A stretch of DNA of 64,000 nucleotides from Polytrichum commune (GCA_950295325.1 OX485809.1:11656001-11720000); one strand, 5' to 3'; counted from the first letter of the stretch, positions 21,598-35,250 are shown. Made by a program: numbers and translations. The notes: generated by a model not told the origin, from the sequence alone.

Positions 21598-24500
21598 GTT
21601 TGGCTTGTCGATCCATACAATTAGATGCATTCATTATATGTATATTACACATACAAAAATGATAGATTAACTATTGTTTATGAGACAATATTAGGAGTGC
21701 TTTGGACACAAGAAGCTAACACTTAATTTGGCAATAATATTTAAGTGATATACGGTAAGGATTGATGATTATTTTAAATGGACATTTCAAAGACATGTGT
21801 TGAATATGAGAATGGACTATGTGCACAATATATGTTAATTGTTACAGGTTCAATCGTGAATACTATTGAGAAGGTATCTTTGATTGTGAAAGAGAAAGAC
21901 GATCCATGCATTTCTTTTTGACAAAGTAGTCATATATATATAGAGATATATTTGTATTCTTCGAGAGTAAAACAAAGGTATGATGATCATCTAATGACCA
22001 TCTTGAATTGCTTTAAAATGGTTTTACTATTTGAAAATGAACAATTGAAAAGCATGTTGATGTGGTGACACCTGCGATGGGTACAAGAGTACAATTGGCA
22101 ATGGGTGTCAACATATGAACTATTGAAGTTCTTTGACACTTCCCTTTGGGCTTGATATATATGGAGATTCAAGACATTGCTTCTATTCGATAGTGTCCTA
22201 ACCAAAACTTTAGGTAAGATGAAGTTTTGAAGTGACTCCCGTCTTTTATTTTCTTTGGATGAACGATCATTGTCTATCACGTGCTTATGTCCTCTACACG
22301 TATACTTCATCTTTTTGATTTATCTCCACATGGACGGGCTCTTGTAAGGCTTTGGGGGCTTACTTGAGGCACTCCTTTGGTTCTCTTTGTGGGTAGGGCT
22401 AGAGTGTTGGACACTACCCAAAGGAACTCGGTGGAGTCATCCTCACCTCAGATGAGTGGGTGATGGAGACTCCGATGAGAAAGTGGATCATTTGAGCCTT
22501 GTTGCCGTAACACTTTAACCCTTAAGTGTCCGAGAGGTTTAGACTTGTCCTTTGCATGCACCAAATAGAGTGTACTTGAGCTACATATTTTCAATTTCAT
22601 CTAAATTTGTCAACATCAAATGTCCTTTTCAAATTGGTTGATGATTTTGATGTTATTGAAGGTTTGAATTCGGATACGCAGTTTGGATATCATTGGATGC
22701 AATTACATATGTTGTATTTCGATCACCAATGTCAAGGCTGCACATATTTTGATTTTTTTCTTCTTGACATACTAAGACGATGTATAAAATAAGGGTTTAA
22801 ACCCATAAAATATGTATCATATGAATTTTGAGCTTGATGGGCCCCATGTAGGTTGCGTATTTGGCCATATATTGAGACCCTACGTCCACTAAGGGTTAAC
22901 CTCCAAATTTGATTGAGGTATCGCATTAGATGCAATGAGCCTTCCAAACATGGTCATTAATCCCAACAATATCTTTGGATATTCACACTTGGTTTGTATT
23001 CAAAAAAGGCTCCGAAGTTTGGCACCACATTGTTGAGATTTGGAAGGGCATGATCAGGGAGTGAGGAAACTATTATATACAAGCATACCTCTCATGCATC
23101 CAACATAAAAACTTGAGCCCTATAGGTTTGCCGCCAATTTGTCTCAAGTCATTATAAGGGGGGGGGGGTGGTAAGGCTTATAGGATACGTTAGTTGATTG
23201 GCAAGGTCATTGAAATTGGTGCATGCTTGATGGAGTTTTAGTGTAACCCGGTAAAGTTGTTACATGTTGGCATACGAGCTCGCAATTTTGATCAAGATGA
23301 AGCATCCCTCATTCACGCCAACATTGCAAGTTCGCGTTGTCTTTTTTTTCTGCACATTGACAATGGGTAACTCATTAGGAGTTAGTGGGGTATTCCCAAC
23401 TCCCTAGTGATTTCGTGTCGTTTTCGGTGAATTTGGTCGGGTACCTTTTAGAGATTGGTTGTGATTGATACCCAATTGATGTTGAGGTCTCACACTAACT
23501 TGTCTTCAAGTTTGGTTTTTGAATGGACTCAAATTTGGTGGTGGCACTACATGCTTGGCTCCTTTTACAAGTTTGGGTCGGGATAGTTCACACTAACAAT
23601 GGATATGAAGTAAAAAACCATTTGTGAGAAATGGATGGGGTTTCACGTGCAATGCCATGACATTTTGGCTTGATGAATAGCATGATGAGTCACAAAGGGA
23701 ACTTCTTTTAACTTTTACATTTGAGTGTTTTGCTAGAGATCACTATTGTAGAGGTCATGGTTGGGAGATTCATGTTGTTTTGTTGTACCTTTCTCTCTCT
23801 ATATATATATATCCTTTTATCCTTACTTAAACTATTTATGCTAGTTGCCCTCCCATATGAAGGTTTATGTTGTTCATGAGGTTGAAACTAGTTTGAATAT
23901 AGGTATCCAACAATGCGATGCACAATGTTAAAATTAACTTAAGATGTCTTAAAACAAGAATGAAATTATTTCCTTAGCATATGATATTATGTTCTACATT
24001 TTGATGAAATATTTCCATAATATGGCATTATATTGTAACCTCCATAAAGTTTTCCTTCAACACAAATGGCTAGTTAATGGTTGATGAACCCCTATGCAGT
24101 GTGAACCCCTTAAGCCTAGCACATCATCTTCAAATCCCCCCCCCCCCTCCAACAAACAAGCAAACAAAATAAAATAAGTGGTATAGAGGTTGCAAAATAT
24201 TGTGTAATCTATATGTGAAAAAAAAATCGAATTAATTTAGTTTTTAGGAACAAAAACCCAAAAAAAACTAATTGGAAGTTTTGCCGTGTGTGCAACACTT
24301 TGGGATTGGCTATGATTTGTGATATGCAATCCACAAAGGTGTTCGTTCATTTGGATCAAAACACAATTTACGAAACCATCAAATGATCAGATATAGGAGC
24401 CAGTGATTTCATGGCTTACCCATCCAAGCAATATCCAATAGATCACGAAACATTATCCACTTGCTACCATGTAGGATGCCATATAGATTTTACATCCATT

Positions 24501-25791
24501 CAAATTTCTCTGGTCCCTCAAGCCCAGTGTAAAGTGAACTTAGACTGTCCCCAACTTCTCAACCTATCAAATAATTTGAATATCAAGGGTGAAAGGTCCT
24601 CAAGCTCTAGTGGAAAGCAACCTTCAATACATACTTTCACAAACCATATGTCTCAACTTTGATTTTTCATTAAAAAGAAATAAAAAATAAAAAAACCGAA
24701 ATCTACACAGCAAGCGGTCCAAGATGACCTAAACTACCGAATGATAACGGAGGGTACCTAAAACATAATGAAGTAATTGGGAGTTTGATTCCCAACTATA
24801 AAATCTTATCTCTACCTGACAAAAAATTACATAGCAAAGTGATCACAAGCCTCCTTTGTTATAATGTTTTAAATTTATTTTTAAATATAAAAATGAAATC
24901 TAGATAGCAAGTTGCACATAATGATCCCAAACATTCCTTTTGTCATTTTCTCATACTTGCTCACACACCACTACCGATGCCAAGTTGATGATGAGACTAC
25001 TAGTGTATGCCACATACGAAGAGATACCTTCCCAAACCAAGGGATATGATCCAACATCTTATCCGCCTCCGTGTGCACAAGACAAACCTTAAGAATATTT
25101 TGTAATTGAAAGTGCACTCTCATGTTCAATCCAAATCCTAACTTAATGCCACTTTACACTGAAGCTTGAGGGCTCTTGACCTATGATATACAAACTATCT
25201 GATTGGTTGAGAAGCAAGAGATTGTCCAAGTTCATTATACACTAGATCTTGAAGGCCTGAGGGACCAAGAAATTGGAAGTACAGCAAGTGTAAAACGTAG
25301 AATTCACATGGTAGCAAGTGATAATGCCTAATGTTTAATGGCTCAAGGAGTGCACTTTTCATCAAGAACCAAAAACCGCGTGCATTCGCAACATGTTCTA
25401 AAAAACTTCTATATACAAGTTTACTTTGTGAGTTCAAGCAATACATGTACAATTTCAATAATAAAAATACAAGTGACAATATTTGTATGGTAAAAAATAA
25501 TATCCATGTATAGTCATTAATATAAGTATACAAATGTACTTTTGAATAATAACGAACCCCTATCATAAGTATAATATAAAATGTTGGCATTCATTAATAA
25601 AGTCGTTTAGGACTTTTTAATCTCATAAGCATCTACGTCTACAATAGATGTCATAAAAGCTAATATGATTATTGTTTCTAAATCTATCATCAAATGAATT
25701 ATAAGATCGTAGGTCCACTTATTGTTGATTCTTATTTGATACCAACATAAACCAATCTCCATGCTTGATTCTAGAACTTGCAACACTTAGA
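21598..25791. other. Intergenic, simple repeats only
   Basis: No supported gene in over 4 kb. Visible features are a G run at 23158-23168, a C run near 24137-24147 and TA-rich tracts at about 21930-21955 and 23800-23815. A segment at about 24460-24545 (taccatgtaggatgccatat, then gtccctcaagcccagtgtaaa) is a diverged scrap of the GGGCCACTTCACAC MITE family. The segment 23060-23160 resembles 53040-53135. Confidence 0.45.
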
Positions 25792-26201
25792 CACGGGGAG
25801 GTCACTTCATTGTCAAGTTGACACCACGTGCAGACAAAGTTTGCTACCCCTATATTACATGTCATATATAATTTTAAAATTTATCATATTTTTTCTACAT
25901 ATACATAACCATTGCTAGTGTCTTTTGTATATTTTTTTGAAATTTTAAGTCATCTTTATTTTTTTTAGTAATTGTTTCAGTTCAATTCTGTGTCATTCTA
26001 GTTAGAAATGGTATGTTTTATGAAAAAAACAAATCATCAAATTTAGTTACCACTTTTGACTATGTCATAGGTACTGTGTATATCTACTCATGAAGAACAT
26101 TTGATAAAATTTTGACCCAATTTGGTGGTGCAACTTACCAAAAGAAGATTTTTTTTGGTCGCACGTGGTGTTCAACCTGACAATGGAGTGATCTACCCGT
26201 G
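25792..26201 (+). mobile_element. hAT-like MITE, copy 1 (8-bp duplication CACTTAGA)
   Basis: The 410-bp element has 15-bp inverted ends CACGGGGAGGTCACT and AGTGATCTACCCGTG. Exact 8-bp duplications CACTTAGA lie at 25784-25791 and 26202-26209. Eight-base duplications are typical of hAT elements. The interior is AT-rich with no transposase. An inverted homologue is at 44049-44457. The same termini bound the 3.2-kb element at 36001-39238. Confidence 0.85.
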
Positions 26202-26290
26202 CACTTAGAACTTGCAACAATTTAAGGACCAATTGGCATAACAAAGCAACACACACATTAGCAAACACATTACTAGCCCACCCACAACAA

Positions 26291-26565
26291 GATGTTTCGC
26301 ATTAATAAACACTAGCAAAAACAACGAATGTACCTTGGACAATACCATACCATCCTAGCTACTCCCATGCACATGCCACCAACCACGATGTTTCACATCA
26401 ATAAACACTAGCAAAAACAACTAACGTACCCTGAAACAATACCATACCATCTTAGCTACTCCCATGCACATGCCACCAACCACGATGTTTCACATCAATA
26501 AACACTAGCAAAAACAATACCATACCATCTTAGCTACTCCCATGCACATGCCACCAACCACGATG
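26291..26565 (+). repeat. Tandem repeat, about 97-bp unit, three copies
   Basis: Units start with gatgtttc at 26291, 26387 and 26484. The third lacks about 19 bp (the 'actaacgtaccctgaaac' portion) and ends near 26562. Copies 2 and 3 are almost identical, suggesting recent slippage or unequal exchange. Non-coding. Confidence 0.85.
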
Positions 26566-26569
26566 CATG

Positions 26570-27410
26570 TGCCATACTTGCCTAAGACCTGACATACTGT
26601 GCATATTAGGACCCCCCCCCCAATGGCCAAACCACCCTTTTCCTTGAGCCGATACCTTAAAGTGCAAATATATGAACGTACCTATTGTAACAACAAATTC
26701 CCCACCAAAGCCACCGCCATAAACTTACGAAATATGCCACCCTACAAGCATTATTAACCCAACAATGATGGGTAGTTCTCCCATCCATCAACATCACTGC
26801 GGAATTTGAGGCACTATACATACTACAACCACCACACAACTACAAGATCTTCACATCCAATGAACTATGCAAACTAATGGAAACAATATCACAAATATCC
26901 ATAAGTTACCTTTACCCATATTATCCTAAACAAATGAAAACCATGAAAGAAACAAGCCCTAATACCACTTGACTAAATTGAAAACTTACAAAAACACTAA
27001 CACTAACCAACGTCCACCTGTGAAAATAGGAACTAAGGCACCCCACCCTATGTCCCTACATACATGGGTCAAAAGTGGTGAACAAACATCATATTGTTGA
27101 TACAAAAATGTTTCAAAGAAAACCCACATGGGAATCAACACCTTCGCAATTTTGATGTCACCCATGATTTACCGAAGGCATCAACCACCCACAACAACCA
27201 CAAAAGAAGCAACAATTGTTCCTCTTGCAACCCTAGTAAGCAAGAAGTGGCCTCATTCTCAACTCAACCACCCTTTTAAAACCCAAATAGTGCCTCTTCC
27301 ATATATGCATGGAGGAGATAAGGATACGAAACAATTATTCATCCTAGTGTCATCCAATATTAAATACTTATCCCATAAAGTCTAGTGACCCTACCATACA
27401 AGTACAATGT
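26570..27410. other. Intergenic, nothing recognised
   Basis: C-rich, AC-biased sequence with a C run near 26610-26620. Short frames have no recognisable motifs. Confidence 0.4.
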
Positions 27411-27722
27411 TATGTATTTTCTATAAGTCCTCCATACATGTACATAAGTACAAGTTATAATTTGTGTAGCATATGTGTACGTAGTATGAAAATGTTCAAA
27501 ATTATATCCCTTTTGTGTTGTCATGTATACTCATACATGCTACAAAAGGTGCACCCTTTTGGCTCCTATGTATTTTCTAGAAGTCCTCCATACATGTACA
27601 TAAGTACGAGTTATAATTTGTGTAGCATATGTGTACGTAGTATGAAAATGTTCAAAATTATATCCCTTTTGTGTAGTCATGTATATTCATACATGCTACA
27701 AAAGGTGCACCCCATGGGCTCC
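27411..27722 (+). repeat. Tandem duplication, 156-bp unit, two copies
   Basis: Two consecutive units begin tatgtattttct at 27411 and 27567 and differ at only a few positions. A 105-codon frame spans both because 156 is divisible by three, so the repeated peptide (CVRSMKMFKIISLLC) is a by-product of the duplication and not evidence of a gene. Confidence 0.9.
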
Positions 27723-28567
27723 TTGGCTGCATGCCTTGGACCAAGTATCGTATGAGGATGATTCTCCTTTAATCTTGGGGTTCCTTATTTATGAGGAGCA
27801 CTCAAGCTATGTGGTGTGAACTTTTCGACAATCAATTGTAAATCATCAAAAAGAAAAAATCACACCATCACGTAGTTGCCTAGTAATGTTATGTATAGCA
27901 TTGTCCAACTCCAAATAGCAACCAACATTAAATACCATTAAAAAATGTATATATCAAACCCCCCCCCCCCTTGTGGTTTAGTTGAGAGAGTGACCGTAAA
28001 AGGCCCAGTATTCGGGGTTTGTAATGGTAATCCAAAAAGTCATGCTAGCTTCAACTCTAAAGGGCCGGGAAAGTGAAGTTTAAACCCAAAAAAAAAAGGT
28101 GTAGAGAAATTGTTTGTTCAATAAATTTTCTTCCGTCTATAACGTAGGAATTTATAAAATACAGTACATGGGGGAAATGAAAAAGTAATGGAAGGTCATG
28201 AAGGTCATAACACTATTAAAATGTATGGTTGTGTTCCATTTTATATTCAACATTCAACACATGCTTCCATTATCTTACCTTCGTAAGAAGAATTTAGATT
28301 ATAGGAAGATAGTGACGTTGGTATGAATAATGAATATTGCTGCTACAAATAGTATGAGTATTGTGAGTAATGCTATTTTGAATGGATAGTAGTGTTGGGA
28401 GTAGAATTCCACCCAATTGTCAACAATGTCAACGTGAATGTATGAACAATAATTGAATATCACCACTTTCTTTAGGGGACCCACATAACAAAGTAGGAAC
28501 ATTCTAGGTTAGTGGAACAGACCCATGTGGTTAAATAATTTTATGATTTCTAACTTGAACCATGTTA
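27723..28567. other. Intergenic, nothing recognised
   Basis: Contains a C run at about 27960-27970. No gene supported. Confidence 0.4.
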
Positions 28568-28961
28568 GAGCATCCTCAGTCGGTCTAGGTAAAGCTCACT
28601 GCAAACCAAAACCTATCTTCTGACTGACCTAAAATTAGAAACTGAAATTACCATCATTAGAAGCACACCTAAATAAACGTGAGATATTTCTCAAGAAAAA
28701 AGAATTGTAAAAATTTGACGTAGGTGAAATCCCTCATTGAAAACACCACATTTTCAAAATTTAGAGGGAGTGCACCAAATCTTGCTTAAAAATGGAAAGA
28801 TCCTCCCACACTCCCTCCAAATTTTTGACATTTAGAGGGAGTGTGGGAGGATCTATCCATTTTAAGCAAGATTTGGTGCACTCCCTCTAAATTTTGAGCA
28901 ATTTTAAGCAAGATAGGTCTTGGTTTGCAGTGAGCTTTACCTAGACCGACTGAGGATGCTC
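28568..28961 (+). mobile_element. Fold-back Harbinger-like MITE, copy 1 (TTA duplication)
   Basis: The 394-bp element starts GAGCATCCTCAGTCGGTCTA and ends with the reverse complement of that sequence. Its terminal inverted repeats are about 50 bp. The inner part is also self-complementary: a 'ggagtgcaccaaatcttgct' arm and its complement flank a central 'tccctcc...ggaggg' turn. TTA flanks both sides (28565-28567 and 28962-28964). The second copy, 39902-40296, differs at only about three positions. Confidence 0.88.
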
Positions 28962-28964
28962 TTA

Positions 28965-31804
28965 TACCACTAAAGAGTTTTAGCCGATGAAATCAAGGTC
29001 AAATGGTTTCAATACTTGTTAGAGTTAGGGTTTAATTTGAAAGGCAAACATAGAAGAGGAAGACTTTCCAAACAACATGGTAACAATCAATGACAAACAT
29101 TGAATATCTTGTATGCCCGTATATAGTCTTAAAATTTCATCATCCATAACTCTTTCCGTAGCCAACTTCAAATGTATATAACATTTTACCCACGAGGTCC
29201 CCCCCCCCCCGGCCCCCAAAAAATGCAAGATGTTGTTTTGTAGCACCTAGTAAGAGAGAGAGAGAGAATGTTTATTGTTGTATAAATCCCATGTATTATA
29301 TTCTAAGTCAAAGAGAAACATAACAATAATCAAAGACCCCAAATTAGTCCAATGACATTAAGTTGGTATAAATGAACAACAAACACATGGGGTGAAGGCT
29401 TGGGGTGAACAACAAAAAACGTAGAAACAAAGTGTAATAAAATTTAGGGGCTCGTATATTAATTATATGTAAAATTTGTAATATAATCACATATATTATA
29501 GGGTGCTCTAGGTGTGCAAAATATGATCATATGTAATATAGCATTCAACATAATATCCTAAAATTACCTAAGTGGAAATACCGTGGACATGAAGGGCCAG
29601 ATATGAAAAATCACATACCTTGCACTTCAATCACGGAGAATGGATGAATAATTTTTGGATTTTATGTGAAGAATTGACGATGGATGAAATCACTTGTGAG
29701 ATGTCTCCTAGGATTTCAAGGTGATGGGAAGTAAGGATTTCAAGGTGATAGAAAGTAAGGAGTTTTGCAAGGAGTGGGTTAGAGTATCACACTAGACTCA
29801 TCACCTACCTCTCCTCTCCCTCTCCTCTCTCCTCTCATACATTATGTTTTGTTATGTGTTCGGTGAAGTTCACTCATCACTCCTCATAGCTATGTTTTGT
29901 AAATCTTGGATACTCCCCTAAAGTTCCTTGATCTAGTAATGTCGAGAGTATAATATTCTGATGAGTTTCTTCAGTTCTCTCTGTTCATGAGACATTGGAT
30001 CTAGATAAATCTTCTTCAACCCTAACAAGATGAAATGGAAGTTGAAGATGTGTGGGAATTAGAAGGCTTGTGTTTTAAAGAAAAGAATGGTTAGAAATAA
30101 CCATTATAGACATGACAATATTCATTGGATTCTAGGATCATGCCATGTTCCAAGACAACTTCCTTATGGGTATCGAGGCAAGGTTGGAAGTGAGTATGAA
30201 TTTGTTATTATAGTTAATTTAAGGTAAATTACTCGAAGCTTGGAACGTAAATTCTTGGTAGTTGAATTTTGATGAGAGCACGTTGATTTTGGTGTTCATA
30301 ATATGAGATACAAACATATTGAACAATTTGGTGCTTGGTGATTCTAACCCACATCAGGTAAACAACGTAGATTCCCCAATCTTGCACATCACAAGCAAAA
30401 ACATATATTATGCATGCTTGTAATTTCAACAAACCACTTCGTGGCAAGATTTAAGCCAAACCAAGTTGCACAATGTTGACTAGATTTGATGTTGTTTTGT
30501 GAATTGCAAGCAAGTCGTTTGGGAGCCATAAGAGAGTCCCAATTATCATCAATTCCCCCCATAACGATGCTACAACCTTGAACTTTGAAGCTTTGGTAAG
30601 CCGAGGTTGTGGTGAGAACACAAATTTGTTTTTTTTTTCCTACTGTGGTGTTTGAATTATGGATTGCAATCGTATCTAAATTTTTTGGCTAACAGAAATT
30701 TTCAATTGTGGTTTGTCTGTAGAAGAGGAATATTTGTACGTGGATTGAAACTAATGTATTTGGTGCTCTCATCCAACATATGAATCTTTGTAGCATAGGA
30801 TGGCCCAATGTTGGATTTTTTTGACAACAAACAAGTCTCAATTTCTTGGCCAATCCGAATTAAAATGTGTGGTTGGTTCTAAGGATGATATTTTGTTCAC
30901 GAAGCAATTTGAATTCGAACAATGAACATTATTGTGTTCCCATTGTTAGCATTATTAATTGTTCACCAATACTAGGTCTTGGTGAAGCACATCATCACCT
31001 TTAGTTACCCCAAAAATCTCACAAATATAGTCAATTTCAAGAAGCACAATGTTGTATTGCAACTACAATTCTTGTTACTTCGAAGAAAATGATAATACTT
31101 AAGATCCTTAAGTAAACTTACAATGAACAAGACATTTTAGTGAATAACCGACTGATAATGTCATGGTGGGGATAGCAAAATATCTTACACAAATTGTGGG
31201 CACTTCCAACTCCACTTGGTTCCTAGATCAAATTGAGAATTGTTTCATCTAGTTCGCAATTGCAAATTAGGAAGATCATCATTTCAAGGAGTGATTTGTT
31301 GTATTCAAAGAGAAAGGTGTGAATTGGAACATGATGCTAAAGATTTTATTGTCTTGATAGAGTTTGTGTGTGTGGAAGCATGTAGAGGAGCAAGAGAGGC
31401 AGGTGGAAGCCGGCTAGGTAAACAAACCGCTCTTTACCACATATTGGACACGCATCTTTAGTTTCTTTGATAGTGTTTATTAGTCTTTGACATGAATTTG
31501 AGTGTCGACATTGGTAGGAGCAATTGGAGGCATTTTGTAGGGTTCGTAAATCATATTATGGGTGATGGTCAATCAGTGTTGGAGGAGGATATGGGTCATA
31601 AATATGTAAGGTGCGTGGAGCAATTTAGCCGGACATACCTAGCTACATGTTTTCTTACAAAGTGTTTTTTTTGTGTTTTTTGTGTTTTTTTTTTTGGGGG
31701 GGGGGGGGGTTGGTTTCTTCCTCAAGTTTAGACTTGGTTGATGGTGTGGATACTTTGTTAGGATGTGAATTTAGAGCTTCGTGTTTTGTCTTTCCCCTCT
31801 CAAA
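28965..31804. other. Intergenic, simple repeats only
   Basis: No supported gene. There is a C run near 29199-29210, a (GA)n tract near 29252-29267, a pyrimidine tract (tctcctctccctctcctctc) at about 29810-29838 and a T/G run at about 31690-31710. Segments near 29450-29580 resemble the AT-rich interior of hAT-like elements but lack termini. Confidence 0.4.
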
Positions 31805-32382
31805 GGGTGTAAGAGTAGTAAAGTGGACCAAAAAATGCTCCAATAGTCCAAAACCATAGTTTTTTCTAGTCAAACTCCTAAAGTAGTTGAAAAATGTTGT
31901 TTAAATTGAATAATTCTTCATTGGATATGTGTTGTTATCTTAATCAATAAAATGTAGAATACCAATATAATATCCTCGGAACTTATCATCAGAAGTAGTT
32001 CTCAAAAGAAAATGGCTAGATTTGGTTTTGGACATAAATTTCATGACCTAAATCATATATGATTTCCTCATATTCCTTTAATTTATTTTACACTTGAGGT
32101 CATTATTGGATATTTTGTAAAAAATCTTCAATTAAAAATCATTTTATCAAATTTTTAACAAGTTTTTGATAATTATTTGTTCAGTATCGCCACTTGTACT
32201 CTACTTGCACCATCTTCCTAATGTGTAGACATTTCTCTAAATTTTTTTTTGTAATCAATATGTTTAAAACAAATTATGATATTTTTATTCACAAAATTCA
32301 AAGTTAGTATTTTTTTCCTTAATCACTTTACTTAAACATGTGCAAGGATCAAGAGTTGTCCACTTTACCGTGCTTGCACCCC
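31805..32382 (+). mobile_element. GGGTGCAAGCACGGT-ended element, copy 1
   Basis: The 578-bp element has imperfect inverted ends: GGGTGTAAGAGTAGTAAAGT at the left, and GGGTGCAAGCACGGTAAAGT read from the right. A diverged direct homologue lies at 33647-34230, with shared internal blocks (the cacttgtactctacttgcac and atgtgtagacatttctctaa regions). No coding capacity; superfamily unresolved. Confidence 0.5.
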
Positions 32383-33646
32383 ACAACACTGTTGGCTTTG
32401 GTTGTTACAAGTTTGTTTGGGGTTACAAGCATTTGTGGGGCACTTAGAAAACATGTTGAAGCAATGTCCAGGGAGATTTTTGGGGAAAATTGGTCAAAAT
32501 CCAAGTGTTTTCAAGTCCAGGTGGTTACATGTTGTGATCATTCGGTTTTTCTTTACTAGTTTGAGGTACATTCCATAGATTCTTCTTAATCGATGGGCTT
32601 GAGGTGGTACCAATTTTAGTTTATGGACATTGGGTGTTGTAGATGGACAAATTAACAAAGACTATGAGCAAAGAAACAAGGCTTTGGCTATCATGCAACA
32701 ATATTTGCAAGATTGAGCATCATTAGGTGTAGATATCATCAATTATTTAGAAATTTTCTATGCATAAGCCTAAATTCTTTGCACTTTGACAAACAATGTC
32801 AAGTATTTCAACACTTTGGTCACTTTTGATATATTAGTTGATCTTATACTAGTTAAATGCCCATTTAGTTAAGTTTATGCAGTAGGTACAAAAACTCGCC
32901 GCTGAGGGACCACACTCTTGTCGCCGTCCGTTTCGTTGCCTAACCCTAACCCTAAAACAAATTGGCTACGTGGCCGCCTCAGAGGGCAACATTTCGGCAG
33001 GAGGCTCTAGGCCTCCTCCTCGACAAGTAGCTATTGTACCATATTTCAGTTTTAATATGGAGTTTGAAAGTTGATGTCGTGCTTGTTTATCTAAAGTGTG
33101 CACTAGTGGTACTATTGACCTTGCATTTGTGGGTGCTCAACAACTCTTTTGCTTCTTTTTTGAGTTATGGCAATACTAAGCGGAGGACTTGTGAGATCTA
33201 CATGTCTCCTTCGGATGCTTTGGCATGTGATATGTACATTTATGCATGTACATAGTATATCGACTAATTTTTGTAGGGCATGTATGAACCTTGTAATGAT
33301 GACTTTCAAACACGTATGGCTAGCCTTGAAGCATGACATAGAATCTCTAACTACGCCATAAGTCTGAAACCCCCTAAATTGTGTTGATGAACATGGAAAT
33401 TCTATTCTTGTCTTCTTTTGTTTATGAACTATATATGCAATTCGTATATGTTAACAATTCATTGCTATGTTGCTTTACACCGACCTTGACCATGATTTTA
33501 AACCACAAACCTTAAAACCCTATAGTTTGCTTGTTTTCTTTGTTTTGTACAGTAAATGTGTTTTTTTTGGCAAAGGATTATAGTTGATCATACACTTGAA
33601 GGACTTTGGGAAATTGGGGATTTTCTAAACATATAAGTATAATAGG
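32383..33646. other. Intergenic, nothing recognised
   Basis: No supported gene. Contains a short telomere-like run (taaccctaaccctaaaac) near 32940-32958, too short to mark an interstitial telomere. Confidence 0.4.
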
Positions 33647-34230
33647 GGGGAGCAAGCATGGTCAAGTGTACAAAAAAGTGATCCGGTATGTTTAAAAGCA
33701 TAAAGTTTTTGGTCAATGCTATTGTAGCAAAGTGTTGTTTAAATTTGATTTTTTTTCATGGTGCCCTCTATTGTTTTGTTAGGTACTCAAACATAGAATA
33801 TCAAAATTTATCATTTAAAGTACTTCTCAAAAGGTAATGGCTAATTTTGGTTTTGAATGTAGATTTCATGACGTGAAATATTTTGAAGTTGGAATTTTTT
33901 TTTGTATTCCTTGAATTCATTATAAACTTTAGGGCACCATTACGAAAAATAAATTTCATATAATTTTACCATGTTTTAACCAAACTTTATACAATTATGT
34001 GCTCAATATATTCACTCTCACACTACTCGCACTGTCTTCTAGAATATGTAGACTTTTCTAGAAATTTTTTTTAATCAACATAAATTGCTTGACTTTGTAT
34101 ATCAATTTTTTTTTCAAATATTTATGATATTTTTCGTTCACAAAATTCATAGTTAGTATATAGTTCTGAATCACTTTCACTCAAACCTATACATGGTAAT
34201 GGATGTGTGTACTTGACCGTGTTTGCACCC
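33647..34230 (+). mobile_element. GGGTGCAAGCACGGT-ended element, copy 2
   Basis: Same family and orientation as 31805-32382. Its ends are GGGGAGCAAGCATGGTCAAG at the left, and GGGTGCAAACACGGTCAAGT read from the right. Substantially diverged from copy 1. Confidence 0.5.
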
Positions 34231-34309
34231 AAGGCATCATTGAATCAATCATTTAACAATCTATAATTACCATAGGTTGCCAATAATCACAACATCTTAC
34301 CATTATTTT

Positions 34310-34417
34310 TAAAATTGGTATGCCTTATAATCAATTCTAGTAGGTAAATAGCCCCCAAAAAATTACTATGTTAACGCACGTGTATGCTCAATCTAAAAGG
34401 AAGTGACCCCCCCATCG
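34310..34417 (+). repeat. Right-end fragment of the hAT-like family
   Basis: The segment ttataatcaattctagtagg through aacgcacgtgtatgctcaat to ggaagtgacccccccat is clearly homologous to the right end of the 3.2-kb element (39145-39238). It ends in a related terminal motif. No left partner was found, so it is a truncated copy. Confidence 0.55.
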
Positions 34418-34600
34418 GCGAAGGTTTTACAACATCCCTCGTGATGTTGGGAAACAAAATGTAATAAGGATGCAAAAACACATTTTTTTAGTTTATAATA
34501 TTGTAGGGTTCAAATTCAACACAAATTATTAGTTTTTGAAGTAATATTACCACGTGTCGTTTACACATTGGTCAAGACCATGTTCACACCAATGTGGAGA

Positions 34601-34627
34601 CTACACTAAATCTTATATCTAGTGGCA
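34601..34627. repeat. Short palindrome of the CACTAAATATTTAGTG class
   Basis: gactacactaaatcttatat followed by ctagtggc; a degenerate member of the dispersed palindrome family. Confidence 0.4.
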
Positions 34628-34723
34628 CATGGTATGTCATGTCAACGTGATAACCTTTCTAATGACACTTCTTATGGATCAGTTTACAAATATTGTCATC
34701 CCAACTTACTTTAAGTTTTCTAA

Positions 34724-35247
34724 AGGCCCGTCCTCACTTGGCTTCACCAAATAACCAAAGTCTTTCCTGAAAACTAGGTAAAGCTCTCTCAGTTACAGCC
34801 CAAGCACTCGGTTATTCCAATGCACCTACAAGAACTTGCTCCAGAGATTTTTCGAGTAGGTTTTAGTTAAGAAGTTTTCACACACGGTCGTTGTTTTATC
34901 TACCAAGCACTGACATGTTGGATAGATTTTGTCCCATCCCCAAATGCCTTACCACTCATCTATCTTACCATCCGGTTTATGTTAATGAAGCTCCTCGTGC
35001 CCTCATAGCTAAGACTAAAAGCAACCAAAACACAAGGGTGGGAGGCGACACTTGGAAATGTCCTACATTCTTGCCTCATGTCTAGATACCCATGGGAGGG
35101 TCGGTGTTTGAGACTCAAAACCTGCACTTCTAAACCATGCCACATCATTTGCCAACTAGGCTCAGGACTAGATAAAGCTGATGGTGCGAAGGCCGAGTTC
35201 TTAGAACGAACTTTTAGGCTAAGCTAAAGTCACGTGGGAGAGGGGCA
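34724..35247 (-). mobile_element. PIF/Harbinger-like MITE (TGCCCC ends), diverged inverted copy 2
   Basis: This is the reverse-complement homologue of 3462-3977. It shares blocks such as tgcacctacaagaacttgct and ctcatagctaagactaaaag. The right end ggggca is followed by TAA (35248-35250), and TAA also precedes the left end (34721-34723). Terminal repeats are degenerate, so this is an older copy. Confidence 0.65.
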
Positions 35248-35250
35248 TAA

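Noticed and set aside
27438-27755. 105-codon frame with repeated peptide
   Set aside because: Created by a 156-bp tandem duplication whose length is a multiple of three.
32940-32958. Telomere-like CCCTAA repeats
   Set aside because: Only two to three units; short CCCTAA runs occur at several places in the window, including inside elements.
31805-34230. LTR pair of a retrotransposon
   Set aside because: Each copy has its own inverted termini, and no gag or pol-like sequence lies between.
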